The notes beneath the pieces were generated by a model. The model was not told the origin of the DNA and did no database searches. It worked only from the letters and a program-made list of their open reading frames with translations. The position numbers were made by a program, and so were the translations under genes. DNA of 64,000 nucleotides from Nomia melanderi (lineage: Eukaryota; Arthropoda; Insecta; Hymenoptera; Halictidae), in NCBI RefSeq assembly GCF_051020985.1, contig NW_027475138.1:1488001-1552000 (forward strand), in the 5' to 3' direction. This document shows, one piece after another, positions 49,734-63,300 of the stretch. Positions within the stretch are counted from its first letter, which is position 1; every line of letters begins with the position of its first letter.

Positions 49734-52550
49734 GGAGGCCCTGGCGCATGCATCTGTGCAGGGGGAACTACCTCGGACCACCAGGGGTCGAGAAAACCAC
49801 CGTCTCATGGGGCCGGACACTCAGGGTCAGGGAAAAGTCAAATATATATCTGGTGATATCTCGGGTGCTATTAGAGATAGCGCAATAAACCAAAGTGAAT
49901 TGTCTGCAGGAGGCCCTGGCGCAGGAATCTGTGCAGCAGGAACGACCTCGGACCACCAGGGGCCGAGAAAACCGCAGTCTCATGGGGCCGGACACTCAGG
50001 GTCAGGGAAAAATCCAATATATATCTGGTGATATCTCGGGCGCTATTAGAGATAGCGCAATAAATCAAAGTGCATTGTCTGTAGGAGGCCCTGGCGCATG
50101 AATCTGTGCAGCGGGAACGACCTCGGAACACCAGGGGCCGAGAAAACCACCGTCTCATGGGGCAGGACACTCAGGGTCAGTGAAAAATCCAATATATATC
50201 TGGTGATATCTCGGGTGCTATTACAGATAGCGCAATAAATCAAAGTGCATTGTCTGTAGGAGACGCTGGCGCATGAACCAGTTCAGCGGGAACGTTCTCG
50301 GACCACCAGGGGCCGAGAAAACGACCGTCTCATGGGGCCGGACGCTCAGGGTCAGTGAAAAATCCAATATATATCTGGTGATATCTCGGGTGCTATTAGA
50401 GATAGCGCAATAAACAAAAGTGAATTATCTGCAGGAGGCCCTGGCGCATGAATCTGTGCAACGGAAACGACCTCGGACCACCAGGGGCCAAGAAAACCAC
50501 AGTCTCATGGGGCCGGATACTCAGGGTCAGGGGAAAATCCAATATAGATCTGGTGATATCTCGGGTGCTATTACAGATAGCGCAATAAATCATAGTGCAT
50601 TGTCTGTAGGAGACCCTGGCGCATGAATCTGGCCAGCGGGAACGACCTCGGACCACCAGCGGCCGAGAAAACCACCGTCTCATGGGGCCGGACACTCAGG
50701 GTCGGGGAAAAATCCAATATATATCTGGTGATATCTCGGGTGCTATTAGAGATAGCGCAATAAACCAAAGTGAATTGTCTGCAGGAGGCCCTGGCGCATG
50801 AATCTGTGCAGCAGGAACGACCTCGGACCACCAGGGGCCGAGAAAACCGCAGTCTCATGGGGCCGGACACTCAGGGTCAGGGAAAAATCCAATATATATC
50901 TGGTGATATCTCGGGCGCTATTAGAGATAGCGCAATAAATCAAAGTGCATTGTCTGTAGGAGGCCCTGGCGCATGAATCTGTGCAGCGGGAACGACCTCG
51001 GAACACCAGGGGCCGAGAAAACCACCGTCTCATGGGGCAGGACACTCAGGGTCAGTGAAAAATCCAATATATATCTGGTGATATCTCGGGTGCTATTACA
51101 GATAGCGCAATAAATCAAAGTGCATTGTCTGTAGGAGACGCTGGCGCATGAACCTGTTCAGCGGGAACGTTCTCGGACCACCAGGGGCCGAGAAAACGAC
51201 CGTCTCATGGGGCCGGACGCTCAGGGTCAGTGAAAAATCCAATATATATCTGGTGATATCTCGGGTGCTATTAGAGATAGCGCAATAAACCAAAGTGAAT
51301 TATCTGCAGGAGGCCCTGGCGCATGAATCTGTGCAACGGGAACGACCTCGGACCACCAGGGGCCAAGAAAACCACAGTCTCATGGGGCCGGATACTCAGG
51401 GTGAGGGGAAAATCCAATATAGATCTGGTGATATCTCGGGTGCTATTACAGATAGCGCAATAAATCATAGTGCATTGTCTGTAGGAGACCCTGGCGCATG
51501 AATCTGGCCAGCGGGAACGACCTCGGACCACCAGCGGCCGAGAAAACCACCGTCTCATGGGGCCGGACACTCAGGGTCGGGGAAAAATCCAATATATATC
51601 TGGTGATATCTCGGGTGCGATTAGAGATAGCGCAATAAACCAAAGTGAATTGTCTGCAGGAGGCCCTGGCGCATGAATCTGTGCAGCGGGAACGATCTCG
51701 GACCATCAGGGGCCGAGACATCCACCGTCTCACGGGGCCGGACACTCAGGGTCAGGGAAAAATCCAATATATATGTGGTGATATCTCGGGTGCTATTACA
51801 GATAGCGCAATAAATCAAAGTGCATTGTCTGTATGAGGCCCTGGCGCATGAATCTGTGCAGCGGGAACGACCTCGGACCACCAGGGCCCGAGAAAACGAC
51901 CGTCTCATGGGGCCGGACGCTCAGGGTCAGTGAAAAATCCAATATATATCTGGTGATATCTCGGGTGCTATTACAGATAGCGCAATAAATCAAAGTGCAT
52001 TGTCTGTAGGAGGCCCTGGCGCATGAATCTGTGCAGCGGGAACGACCTCGGACCACCAGGGGCCGAGAAAACCACAGTCCCATGGAGCCGGACACTCAGG
52101 GTCAGGGGAAAATCCAGTATATATCTCTTGATATCTCGGGTGCTATTAGAGATAGCGCAATAAACCAAAGTGAATTATCTGCAGGAGGCCCTGGCGCATG
52201 AATCTGTGCAGCGGGAACGTCCTCGGACCCCCAGGGGCCGAGACAACCACCGTCTCATGGGGCCGGACACTCAGGGTCAGTGAAAAATCCAATATATATC
52301 TGGTGATATCTCGGGTGCTATTACAGATAGCGCAATAAATCAAAGTGCATTGTCTGTAGGAGGCCCTGGCGGATGAATCTGTGCAGCGGGAACGACCTCG
52401 GACCACCAGGGGCCGAGAAAACCTCAGTCTCATGGGGCCGGACACTCAGGGTCAGGGGAAAATCCAGTATATATCTGGTGATATCTCGGGTGCTATTAGA
52501 GATAGCGCAATAAACCAAAGTGAATTATCTGCAGGATGCCCTGGCGCATG

Positions 52551-52566
52551 AATCTGTGCAAGCGGG
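52551..52566 (+). repeat. 176-bp monomer, 1-bp insertion
   Basis: GTGCAAGCGGG has an extra A compared with GTGCAGCGGG. The monomer also carries GCAGGATGCCC and GGACCTCCTGGGG. Confidence 0.9.
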
Positions 52567-55500
52567 AACGTCCTCGGACCTCCTGGGGCCGAGACAACCA
52601 CCGTCTCATGGGGCCGGACACTCAGGGTCAGTGAAAAATCCAATATATATGTGGTGATATCTCGGGTGCTATTACAGATAGCGCAATAAATCAAAGTGCA
52701 TTGTCTGTAGGAGACCCTGGCGCATGAACCTGCGCAGCGGGAACGACCTCGGACCACCAGGGGCCGAGAAAACGACCGTCTCATGGGGCCGGACGCTCAG
52801 GGTGAGTGAAAAATCCAATATATATCTGGTGATATCTCGGGTGCTATTAGAGATAGCGCAATAAACCAAAGTGAATTATCTGCAGGAGGCCCTGGCGCAT
52901 GAATCTGTGCAACGGGAACGACCCCGGACCACCAGGGGCCGAGAAAACCACAGTCTCATGGGGCCGGACACTCAGGGTCAGGGGAAAATCCAATATAGAT
53001 CTGGTGATATCTCGGGTGCTATTACACATAGCGCAATAAACCAAAGTGAATTATCTGAAGGAGGCCCTTGCGCATGAATGTGTGCAGCGGGAACGACCTC
53101 GGACCACCAGGGGCCGAGAAAACCGCAGTCTCATGGGGCCGGACACTCAGGGTCAGGGAAAAATCCAATATATATCTGGTGATATCTCGGGCGCTATTAG
53201 AGATAGCGCAATAAGCCAAAGGGAATTATCTGCAGGAGGCCCTGGCGCATGAATCTGTGCAGCGGGAAGGATCTCGGACCATCAGGGGCCGAGACATCCA
53301 CCGTCTCATGGGGCCGGACACTCAGGGTCAGGGAAAAATCCAATATATATCTGGTGATATCTCGGGTGCTATTACAGATAGCGCAATAAATCAAAGTGCA
53401 TTGTCTGTAGGAGGCCCTGGCGCATGAATCTGTGCAGCGGGAACGACCTCGGACCACCAGGGGCCGAGAAAACCACAGTCTCATGGGGCCGGACACTCAG
53501 GGTCAGGGGAAAATCCAATATATATCTGGTGATATCTCTGGTGCTATTACAGATAGAGCAATAAATCAAAGTGAATTATCTGCAGGAGGCCCTGGCGCAT
53601 GAATCTGTGCAACGGGAACGACCCCGGACCACCAGGGGCCGAGAAAACCACAGTCTCATGGGGCCGGACACTCAGGGTCAGGGGAAAATCCAATATAGAT
53701 CTGGTGATATCTCGGGTGCTATTACAGATTGCGCAATAAACCAAAGTGAATTATCTGCAGGAGGCCCTTGCGCATGAATCTGTGCAACGGGAACGTCCTC
53801 GGACCACCAGGGGCCGAGAAAACCACAGTCTCATGGGGCCGGACACTCAGGGTCAGGGGAAAATCCAATATAGATCTGGTGATATCTCGGGTGCTATTAC
53901 AGATAGCGCAATAAATCAAAGTGCATTGTCTGTAGGAGGCCCTGGCGCATGAATCTGTGCAGCGGGAACGACCTCGGACCACCAGGGGCCGAGAAAACCA
54001 CAGTCTCATGGGGCCGGACACTCAGGGTCAGGGTAAAATCCAATATATATCTGGTGATATCTCGGGTGCTATAACAGATAGCGCAATAAATCAAAGTGTA
54101 TTGTCTGTAGGAGGCCCTGGCGCATGAATCTGTGCAGCGGGAACGACCTCGGACCACCAGGGGCCGAGAAAACCACAGTCTCATGGGGCCGGACACTCAG
54201 GGTCAGGGGAAAATCCAATATATATCTGGTGATATCTCGGGTGCTATTACAGATAGAGCAATAAATCAAAGTGCATTGTCTGTAGGAGGCCCTGGCGCAT
54301 GAATGTGTGCAGCGGGAACGACCTCGGACCACCAGGGGCCGAGAAAACCGCAGTCTCATGGGGCCGGACACTCAGGGTCAGGGAAAAATCCAATATATAT
54401 CTGGTGATATCTCGGGCGCTATTAGAGATAGCGCAATAAGCCAAAGGGAATTATCTGCAGGAGGCCCTGGCGCATGCATCTGTGCAGCGGGAACGACCTA
54501 GGACCACCAGGGGCCGAGAAAACCACCGTCTCATGGGGCCGGACACTCAGGGTAAGGGAAAAATCCAATATATATCTGGTGATGTCTCGGGTGCTATTAC
54601 AGATAGCGCAATAAACCAAAGTGAATTATCTGCAGGAGGCCCTTGCGCATGAATCTGTGCAACGGGAACGTCCTCGGACCACCAGGGGCCGAGAAAACCA
54701 CAGTCTCATGGGGCCGGACACTCAGGGTCAGGGGAAAATCCAATATAGATCTGGTGATATCTCGGCTCCTATTACAGATAGCGCAATAAATCAAAGTGCA
54801 TTACCTGTAGGAGGCCCTGGCGCATGAATCTGTGCAGCGGGAATGTCCTCGGACATCCAGGGGCCGAGACAACGACCGTCTCATGGGGCCGGACACTCAG
54901 GGTCAGGGTAAAATCCAATATATATCTGGTGATATCTCGGGTGCTATAACAGATAGCGCAATAGATCAAAGTGCATTGTCTGTAGGAGGCCCTGGCGCAT
55001 GAATCTGTGCAGCGGGAACGACCTCGGATCACCAGGGGCCGAGAAAACCACAGTCTCATGGGGCCGGACACTCAGGGTCAGGGGAAAATCCAATATATAT
55101 CTGGTGATATCTCGGGTGCTATTACAGATAGAGCAATAAATCAAAGTGCATTGTCTGTAGGAGGCCCTGGCGCATGAATGTGTGCAGCGGGAACGACCTC
55201 GGACCACCAGGGGCCGAGAAAACCGCAGTCTCATGGGGCCGGACACTCAGGGTCAGGGAAAAATCCAATATATATCTGGTGATATCTCGGGCGCTATTAG
55301 AGATAGCGCAATAAGCCAAAGGGAATTATCTGCAGGAGGCCCTGGCGCATGAATCTGTGCAGCGGGAAGGATCTCGGACCATCAGGGGCCGAGACATCCA
55401 CCGTCTCATGGGGCCGGACACTCAGGGTCAGGGAAAAATCCAATATATATCTGGTGATATCTCGGGTGCTATTACAGATAGCGCAATAAATCAAAGTGCA

Positions 55501-56720
55501 TTGTCTGTAGGAGGCCCTGGCGCATGAATCTGTGCAGCGGGAACGACCTCGGACCACCAGGGGCCGAGAAAACCACAGTCTCATGGGGCCGGACACTCAG
55601 GGTCAGGGGAAAATCCAATATATATCTGGTGATATCTCGGGTGCTATAACAGATAGCGCAATAGATCAAAGTGCATTGTCTGTAGGAGGCCCTGGCGCAT
55701 GAATCTGTGCAGCGGGAACGACCTCGGACCACCAGGGGCCGAGAAAACCACAGTCTCATGGGGCCGGACACTCAGGGTCAGGGGAAAATCCAATATATAT
55801 CTGGTGATATCTCGGGTGCTATTACAGATAGAGCAATAAATCAAAGTGCATTGTCTGTAGGAGGCCCTGGCGCATGAATGTGTGCAGCGGGAACGACCTC
55901 GGACCACCAGGGGCCGAGAAAACCGCAGTCTCATGGGGCCGGACACTCAGGGACAGGGGAAAATCCAATATATATCTGGTGATATCTCGGGTGCTATTAC
56001 AGATAGAGCAATAAATCAAAGTGCATTGTCTGTAGGAGGCCCTGGCGCATGAATGTGTGCAGCGGGAACGACCTCGGACCACCAGGGGCCGAGAAAACCG
56101 CAGTCTCATGGGGCCGTACACTCAGGGTCAGGGAAAAATCCAATATATATCTGGTGATATCTCGGGCGCTATTAGAGATAGCGCAATAAGCCAAAGGGAA
56201 TTATCTGCAGGAGGCCCTGGCGCATGCATCTGTGCAGCGGGAACGACCTAGGACCACCAGGGGCCGAGAAAACCACCGTCTCATGGGGCCGGACACTCAG
56301 GGTAAGGGAAAAATCCAATATATATCTGGTGATGTCTCGGGTGCTATTACAGATAGCGCAATAAACCAAAGTGAATTATCTGCAGGAGGCCCTTGCGCAT
56401 GAATCTGTGCAACGGGAACGTCCTCGGACCACCAGGGGCCGAGAAAACCACAGTCTCATGGGGCCGGACACTCAGGGTCAGGGGAAAATCCAATATAGAT
56501 CTGGTGATATCTCGGCTCCTATTACAGATAGCGCAATAAATCAAAGTGCATTACCTGTAGGAGGCCCTGGCGCATGAATCTGTGCAGCGGGAACGTCCTC
56601 GGACCTCCAGGGGCCGAGACAACGACCGTCTCATGGGGCCGGACACTCAGGGTCAGGGTAAAATCCAATATATATCTGGTGATATCTCGGGTGCTATAAC
56701 AGATAGCGCAATAAATCAAA

Positions 56721-56740
56721 GTGCATTGTCGTAGGAGGCC
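56721..56740 (+). repeat. 174-bp monomer, 1-bp deletion
   Basis: CATTGTCGTAGG has lost one T from CATTGTCTGTAGG. The resulting unit is divisible by three, which explains the unusually long minus-strand open frame at 56,522-56,893. Confidence 0.9.
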
Positions 56741-59375
56741 CTGGCGCATGAATCTGTGCAGCGGGAACGACCTCGGACCACCAGGGGCCGAGAAAAGCAC
56801 AGTCTCATGGGGCCGGACACTCAGGGTCAGGGTAAAATCCAATATATATCTGGTGATATCTCGGGTGCTATTAGAGATAGCGCAATAAACCAAAGTGAAT
56901 TATCTGCAGGAGGCCCTGGCGCATGAATCTGTGCAGCGGGAACGACCGCGGACCACCAGGGGCCGAGAAAACGACCGTCTCATGGGGCCGGACACTCAGG
57001 GTCAGTGAAAAATCCAATATATATCTGCTGATATCTCGGGTGCTATTACAGATAGCGCAATAAATCAAAGTGCATTGTCTGTAGGAGGCCCTGGCGCATG
57101 AATCTGTGCAGCGGCAACGACCTCGGACCACCAGGGGCCGAGAAAACCACAGTCTCATGGGGCCGGACACTCAGGGTCAGGGGAAAATCCAATATATATC
57201 TGGTGATATCTCGGGTGCTATTACAGATAGAGCAATAAATCAAAGTGCATTGTCTGTAGGAGGCCCTGGCGCATGAATCTGTGCAGCGGGAACGACCTCG
57301 GACCACCAGGGGCCGAGAAAACCACAGTCTCATGGGGCCGGACACTCAGGGTCAGGGGAAAATCCAATATATATCTGGTGATATCTCGGGTGCTATTAGA
57401 GATAGCGCAATAAACCAAAGTGAATTATCTGCAGGAGGCCCTGGCGCATGAATCTGTGCAACGGAAACGACCTCGGACCACCAGGGGCCAAGAAAACCAC
57501 AGTCTCATGGGGCCGGATACTCAGGGTCAGGGGAAAATCCAATATAGATCTGGTGATATCTCGGGTGCTATTACAGATAGCGCAATAAATCATAGTGCAT
57601 TGTCTGTAGGAGACCCTAGCGCATGAATCTGTGCAGCAGGAACGACCTCGGACCACCAGGGGCCGAGAAAACCACCGTCTCATGGGGCCGGACACTCAGG
57701 GTCAGGGAAAAATCCAATATATATCTGGTGATATCTCGGGCGCTATTAGAGATAGCGCAATAAATCAAAGTGCATTGTCTGTAGGAGGCCCTGGCGCATG
57801 AATCTGTGCAGCGGGAACGACCTCGGAACACCAGGGGCCGAGAAAACCACCGTCTCATGGGGCAGGACACTCAGGGTCAGTGAAAAATCCAATATATATC
57901 TGGTGATATCTCGGGTGCTATTACAGATAGCGCAATAAATCAAAGTGCATTGTCTGTAGGAGACGCTGGCGCATGAACCTGTTCAGCGGGAACGTTCTCG
58001 GACCACCAGGGGCCGAGAAAACGACCGTCTCATGGGGCCGGACGCTCAGGGTCAGTGAAAAATCCAATATATATCTGGTGATATCTCGGGTGCTATTAGA
58101 GATAGCGCAATAAACCAAAGTGAATTATCTGCAGGAGGCCCTGGCGCATGAATCTGTGCAACGGGAACGACCTCGGACCACCAGGGGCCAAGAAAACCAC
58201 AGTCTCATGGGGCCGGATACTCAGGGTGAGGGGAAAATCCAATATAGATCTGGTGATATCTCGGGTGCTATTACAGATAGCGCAATAAATCATAGTGCAT
58301 TGTCTGTAGGAGACCCTGGCGCATGAATCTGGCCAGCGGGAACGACCTCGGACCACCAGCGGCCGAGAAAACCACCGTCTCATGGGGCCGGACACTCAGG
58401 GTCGGGGAAAAATCCAATATATATCTGGTGATATCTCGGGTGCGATTAGAGATAGCGCAATAAACCAAAGTGAATTGTCTGCAGGAGGCCCTGGCGCATG
58501 AATCTGTGCAGCGGGAACGATCTCGGACCATCAGGGGCCGAGACATCCACCGTCTCACGGGGCCGGACACTCAGGGTCAGGGAAAAATCCAATATATATG
58601 TGGTGATATCTCGGGTGCTATTACAGATAGCGCAATAAATCAAAGTGCATTGTCTGTATGAGGCCCTGGCGCATGAATCTGTGCAGCGGGAACGACCTCG
58701 GACCACCAGGGCCCGAGAAAACGACCGTCTCATGGGGCCGGACGCTCAGGGTCAGTGAAAAATCCAATATATATCTGGTGATATCTCGGGTGCTATTACA
58801 GATAGCGCAATAAATCAAAGTGCATTGTCTGTAGGAGGCCCTGGCGCATGAATCTGTGCAGCGGGAACGACCTCGGACCACCAGGGGCCGAGAAAACCAC
58901 AGTCCCATGGAGCCGGACACTCAGGGTCAGGGGAAAATCCAGTATATATCTCTTGATATCTCGGGTGCTATTAGAGATAGCGCAATAAACCAAAGTGAAT
59001 TATCTGCAGGAGGCCCTGGCGCATGAATCTGTGCAGCGGGAACGTCCTCGGACCCCCAGGGGCCGAGACAACCACCGTCTCATGGGGCCGGACACTCAGG
59101 GTCAGTGAAAAATCCAATATATATCTGGTGATATCTCGGGTGCTATTACAGATAGCGCAATAAATCAAAGTGCATTGTCTGTAGGAGGCCCTGGCGGATG
59201 AATCTGTGCAGCGGGAACGACCTCGGACCACCAGGGGCCGAGAAAACCTCAGTCTCATGGGGCCGGACACTCAGGGTCAGGGGAAAATCCAGTATATATC
59301 TGGTGATATCTCGGGTGCTATTAGAGATAGCGCAATAAACCAAAGTGAATTATCTGCAGGATGCCCTGGCGCATG

Positions 59376-59391
59376 AATCTGTGCAAGCGGG
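59376..59391 (+). repeat. 176-bp monomer, 1-bp insertion (copy of 52,560)
   Basis: The same GTGCAAGCGGG insertion, 6,825 bp downstream, inherited through the super-repeat T duplication. Confidence 0.92.
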
Positions 59392-62121
59392 AACGTCCTC
59401 GGACCTCCTGGGGCCGAGACAACCACCGTCTCATGGGGCCGGACACTCAGGGTCAGTGAAAAATCCAATATATATGTGGTGATATCTCGGGTGCTATTAC
59501 AGATAGCGCAATAAATCAAAGTGCATTGTCTGTAGGAGACCCTGGCGCATGAACCTGCGCAGCGGGAACGACCTCGGACCACCAGGGGCCGAGAAAACGA
59601 CCGTCTCATGGGGCCGGACGCTCAGGGTGAGTGAAAAATCCAATATATATCTGGTGATATCTCGGGTGCTATTAGAGATAGCGCAATAAACCAAAGTGAA
59701 TTATCTGCAGGAGGCCCTGGCGCATGAATCTGTGCAACGGGAACGACCCCGGACCACCAGGGGCCGAGAAAACCACAGTCTCATGGGGCCGGACACTCAG
59801 GGTCAGGGGAAAATCCAATATAGATCTGGTGATATCTCGGGTGCTATTACACATAGCGCAATAAACCAAAGTGAATTATCTGAAGGAGGCCCTTGCGCAT
59901 GAATGTGTGCAGCGGGAACGACCTCGGACCACCAGGGGCCGAGAAAACCGCAGTCTCATGGGGCCGGACACTCAGGGTCAGGGAAAAATCCAATATATAT
60001 CTGGTGATATCTCGGGCGCTATTAGAGATAGCGCAATAAGCCAAAGGGAATTATCTGCAGGAGGCCCTGGCGCATGAATCTGTGCAGCGGGAAGGATCTC
60101 GGACCATCAGGGGCCGAGACATCCACCGTCTCATGGGGCCGGACACTCAGGGTCAGGGAAAAATCCAATATATATCTGGTGATATCTCGGGTGCTATTAC
60201 AGATAGCGCAATAAATCAAAGTGCATTGTCTGTAGGAGGCCCTGGCGCATGAATCTGTGCAGCGGGAACGACCTCGGACCACCAGGGGCCGAGAAAACCA
60301 CAGTCTCATGGGGCCGGACACTCAGGGTCAGGGGAAAATCCAATATATATCTGGTGATATCTCTGGTGCTATTACAGATAGAGCAATAAATCAAAGTGAA
60401 TTATCTGCAGGAGGCCCTGGCGCATGAATCTGTGCAACGGGAACGACCCCGGACCACCAGGGGCCGAGAAAACCACAGTCTCATGGGGCCGGACACTCAG
60501 GGTCAGGGGAAAATCCAATATAGATCTGGTGATATCTCGGGTGCTATTACAGATTGCGCAATAAACCAAAGTGAATTATCTGCAGGAGGCCCTTGCGCAT
60601 GAATCTGTGCAACGGGAACGTCCTCGGACCACCAGGGGCCGAGAAAACCACAGTCTCATGGGGCCGGACACTCAGGGTCAGGGGAAAATCCAATATAGAT
60701 CTGGTGATATCTCGGGTGCTATTACAGATAGCGCAATAAATCAAAGTGCATTGTCTGTAGGAGGCCCTGGCGCATGAATCTGTGCAGCGGGAACGACCTC
60801 GGACCACCAGGGGCCGAGAAAACCACAGTCTCATGGGGCCGGACACTCAGGGTCAGGGTAAAATCCAATATATATCTGGTGATATCTCGGGTGCTATAAC
60901 AGATAGCGCAATAAATCAAAGTGTATTGTCTGTAGGAGGCCCTGGCGCATGAATCTGTGCAGCGGGAACGACCTCGGACCACCAGGGGCCGAGAAAACCA
61001 CAGTCTCATGGGGCCGGACACTCAGGGTCAGGGGAAAATCCAATATATATCTGGTGATATCTCGGGTGCTATTACAGATAGAGCAATAAATCAAAGTGCA
61101 TTGTCTGTAGGAGGCCCTGGCGCATGAATGTGTGCAGCGGGAACGACCTCGGACCACCAGGGGCCGAGAAAACCGCAGTCTCATGGGGCCGGACACTCAG
61201 GGTCAGGGAAAAATCCAATATATATCTGGTGATATCTCGGGCGCTATTAGAGATAGCGCAATAAGCCAAAGGGAATTATCTGCAGGAGGCCCTGGCGCAT
61301 GCATCTGTGCAGCGGGAACGACCTAGGACCACCAGGGGCCGAGAAAACCACCGTCTCATGGGGCCGGACACTCAGGGTAAGGGAAAAATCCAATATATAT
61401 CTGGTGATGTCTCGGGTGCTATTACAGATAGCGCAATAAACCAAAGTGAATTATCTGCAGGAGGCCCTTGCGCATGAATCTGTGCAACGGGAACGTCCTC
61501 GGACCACCAGGGGCCGAGAAAACCACAGTCTCATGGGGCCGGACACTCAGGGTCAGGGGAAAATCCAATATAGATCTGGTGATATCTCGGCTCCTATTAC
61601 AGATAGCGCAATAAATCAAAGTGCATTACCTGTAGGAGGCCCTGGCGCATGAATCTGTGCAGCGGGAACGTCCTCGGACATCCAGGGGCCGAGACAACGA
61701 CCGTCTCATGGGGCCGGACACTCAGGGTCAGGGTAAAATCCAATATATATCTGGTGATATCTCGAGTGCTATAACAGATAGCGCAATAGATCAAAGTGCA
61801 TTGTCTGTAGGAGGCCCTGGCGCATGAATCTGTGCAGCGGGAACGACCTCGGACCACCAGGGGCCGAGAAAACCACAGTCTCATGGGGCCGGACACTCAG
61901 GGTCAGGGGAAAATCCAATATATATCTGGTGATATCTCGGGTGCTATTACAGATAGAGCAATAAATCAAAGTGCATTGTCTGTAGGAGGCCCTGGCGCAT
62001 GAATGTGTGCAGCGGGAACGACCTCGGACCACCAGGGGCCGAGAAAACCGCAGTCTCATGGGGCCGGACACTCAGGGTCAGGGAAAAATCCAATATATAT
62101 CTGGTGATATCTCGGGCGCTA

Positions 62122-63300
62122 TTAGAGATAGCGCAATAAGCCAAAGGGAATTATCTGCAGGAGGCCCTGGCGCATGAATCTGTGCAGCGGGAAGGATCTC
62201 GGACCATCAGGGGCCGAGACATCCACCGTCTCATGGGGCCGGACACTCAGGGTCAGGGAAAAATCCAATATATATCTGGTGATATCTCGGGTGCTATTAC
62301 AGATAGCGCAATAAATCAAAGTGCATTGTCTGTAGGAGGCCCTGGCGCATGAATCTGTGCAGCGGGAACGACCTCGGACCACCAGGGGCCGAGAAAACCA
62401 CAGTCTCATGGGGCCGGACACTCAGGGTCAGGGGAAAATCCAATATATATCTGGTGATATCTCGGGTGCTATAACAGATAGCGCAATAGATCAAAGTGCA
62501 TTGTCTGTAGGAGGCCCTGGCGCATGAATCTGTGCAGCGGGAACGACCTCGGACCACCAGGGGCCGAGAAAACCACAGTCTCATGGGGCCGGACACTCAG
62601 GGTCAGGGGAAAATCCAATATATATCTGGTGATATCTCGGGTGCTATTACAGATAGAGCAATAAATCAAAGTGCATTGTCTGTAGGAGGCCCTGGCGCAT
62701 GAATGTGTGCAGCGGGAACGACCTCGGACCACCAGGGGCCGAGAAAACCGCAGTCTCATGGGGCCGGACACTCAGGGTCAGGGAAAAATCCAATATATAT
62801 CTGGTGATATCTCGGGCGCTATTAGAGATAGCGCAATAAGCCAAAGGGAATTATCTGCAGGAGGCCCTGGCGCATGAATCTGTGCAGCGGGAAGGATCTC
62901 GGACCATCAGGGGCCGAGACATCCACCGTCTCATGGGGCCGGACACTCAGGGTCAGGGAAAAATCCAATATATATCTGGTGATATCTCGGGTGCTATTAC
63001 AGATAGCGCAATAAATCAAAGTGCATTGTCTGTAGGAGGCCCTGGCGCATGAATCTGTGCAGCGGGAACGACCTCGGACCACCAGGGGCCGAGAAAACCA
63101 CAGTCTCATGGGGCCGGACACTCAGGGTCAGGGGAAAATCCAATATAGATCTGGTGATATCTCGGGTGCTATTACAGATAGAGCAATAAATCAAAGTGCA
63201 TTGTCTGTAGGAGGCCCTGGCGCATGAATGTGTGCAGCGGGAACGACCTCGGACCACCAGGGGCCGAGAAAACCGCAGTCTCATGGGGCCGGACATTCAG
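62122..63300 (+). repeat. 4-monomer (700-bp) tandem duplication
   Basis: 62,122-62,821 repeats from 62,822 at an offset of 700 bp. Shared markers in order are AAGCCAAAGGG, GGAAGGATCTCGGACCATC with ACATCCACC, the CCACAGTCTC monomer, and the GAATGTGTGC/ACCGCAGTC monomer. In the second copy one full monomer is replaced by a chimera carrying ATATAGATCTGG at about 63,145. This part is absent from super-repeat T copy 1. Confidence 0.78.

Larger units (their letters stand above)
41307..50600 (+). repeat. super-repeat S, copy 2 (about 9.3 kb)
   Basis: Second copy of the preceding unit. It lacks exactly four monomers (700 bp) relative to copy 1 at about 43.48 kb, and has one more monomer near 48.8-49.0 kb. 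At the four-monomer deletion the monomer is chimeric: CTCGGACAACC comes from the copy-1 monomer at about 33.49 kb, and CCACCGTCACATGG from the one at about 34.22 kb. Near 50.4-50.6 kb it passes into the next super-repeat without a visible seam. Confidence 0.88.
50420..57419 (+). repeat. super-repeat T, copy 1 (about 7.0 kb)
   Basis: Forty monomers. It starts with the end of the a-e HOR (d, e, a, b, c, d, e, then a chimeric a) and continues with different monomers carrying ACATCCACC, ATCTCTTGATATC, GTGCAAGCGGG, ACCCCGGACC, AAGCCAAAGGG and GGTAAAATCC. The segment to about 55.8 kb is repeated at +6,825 bp (exactly 39 monomers). It contains internal 5- and 10-monomer echoes, for example 54,422-54,990 recurring at 56,172-56,740. 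Confidence 0.88.
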
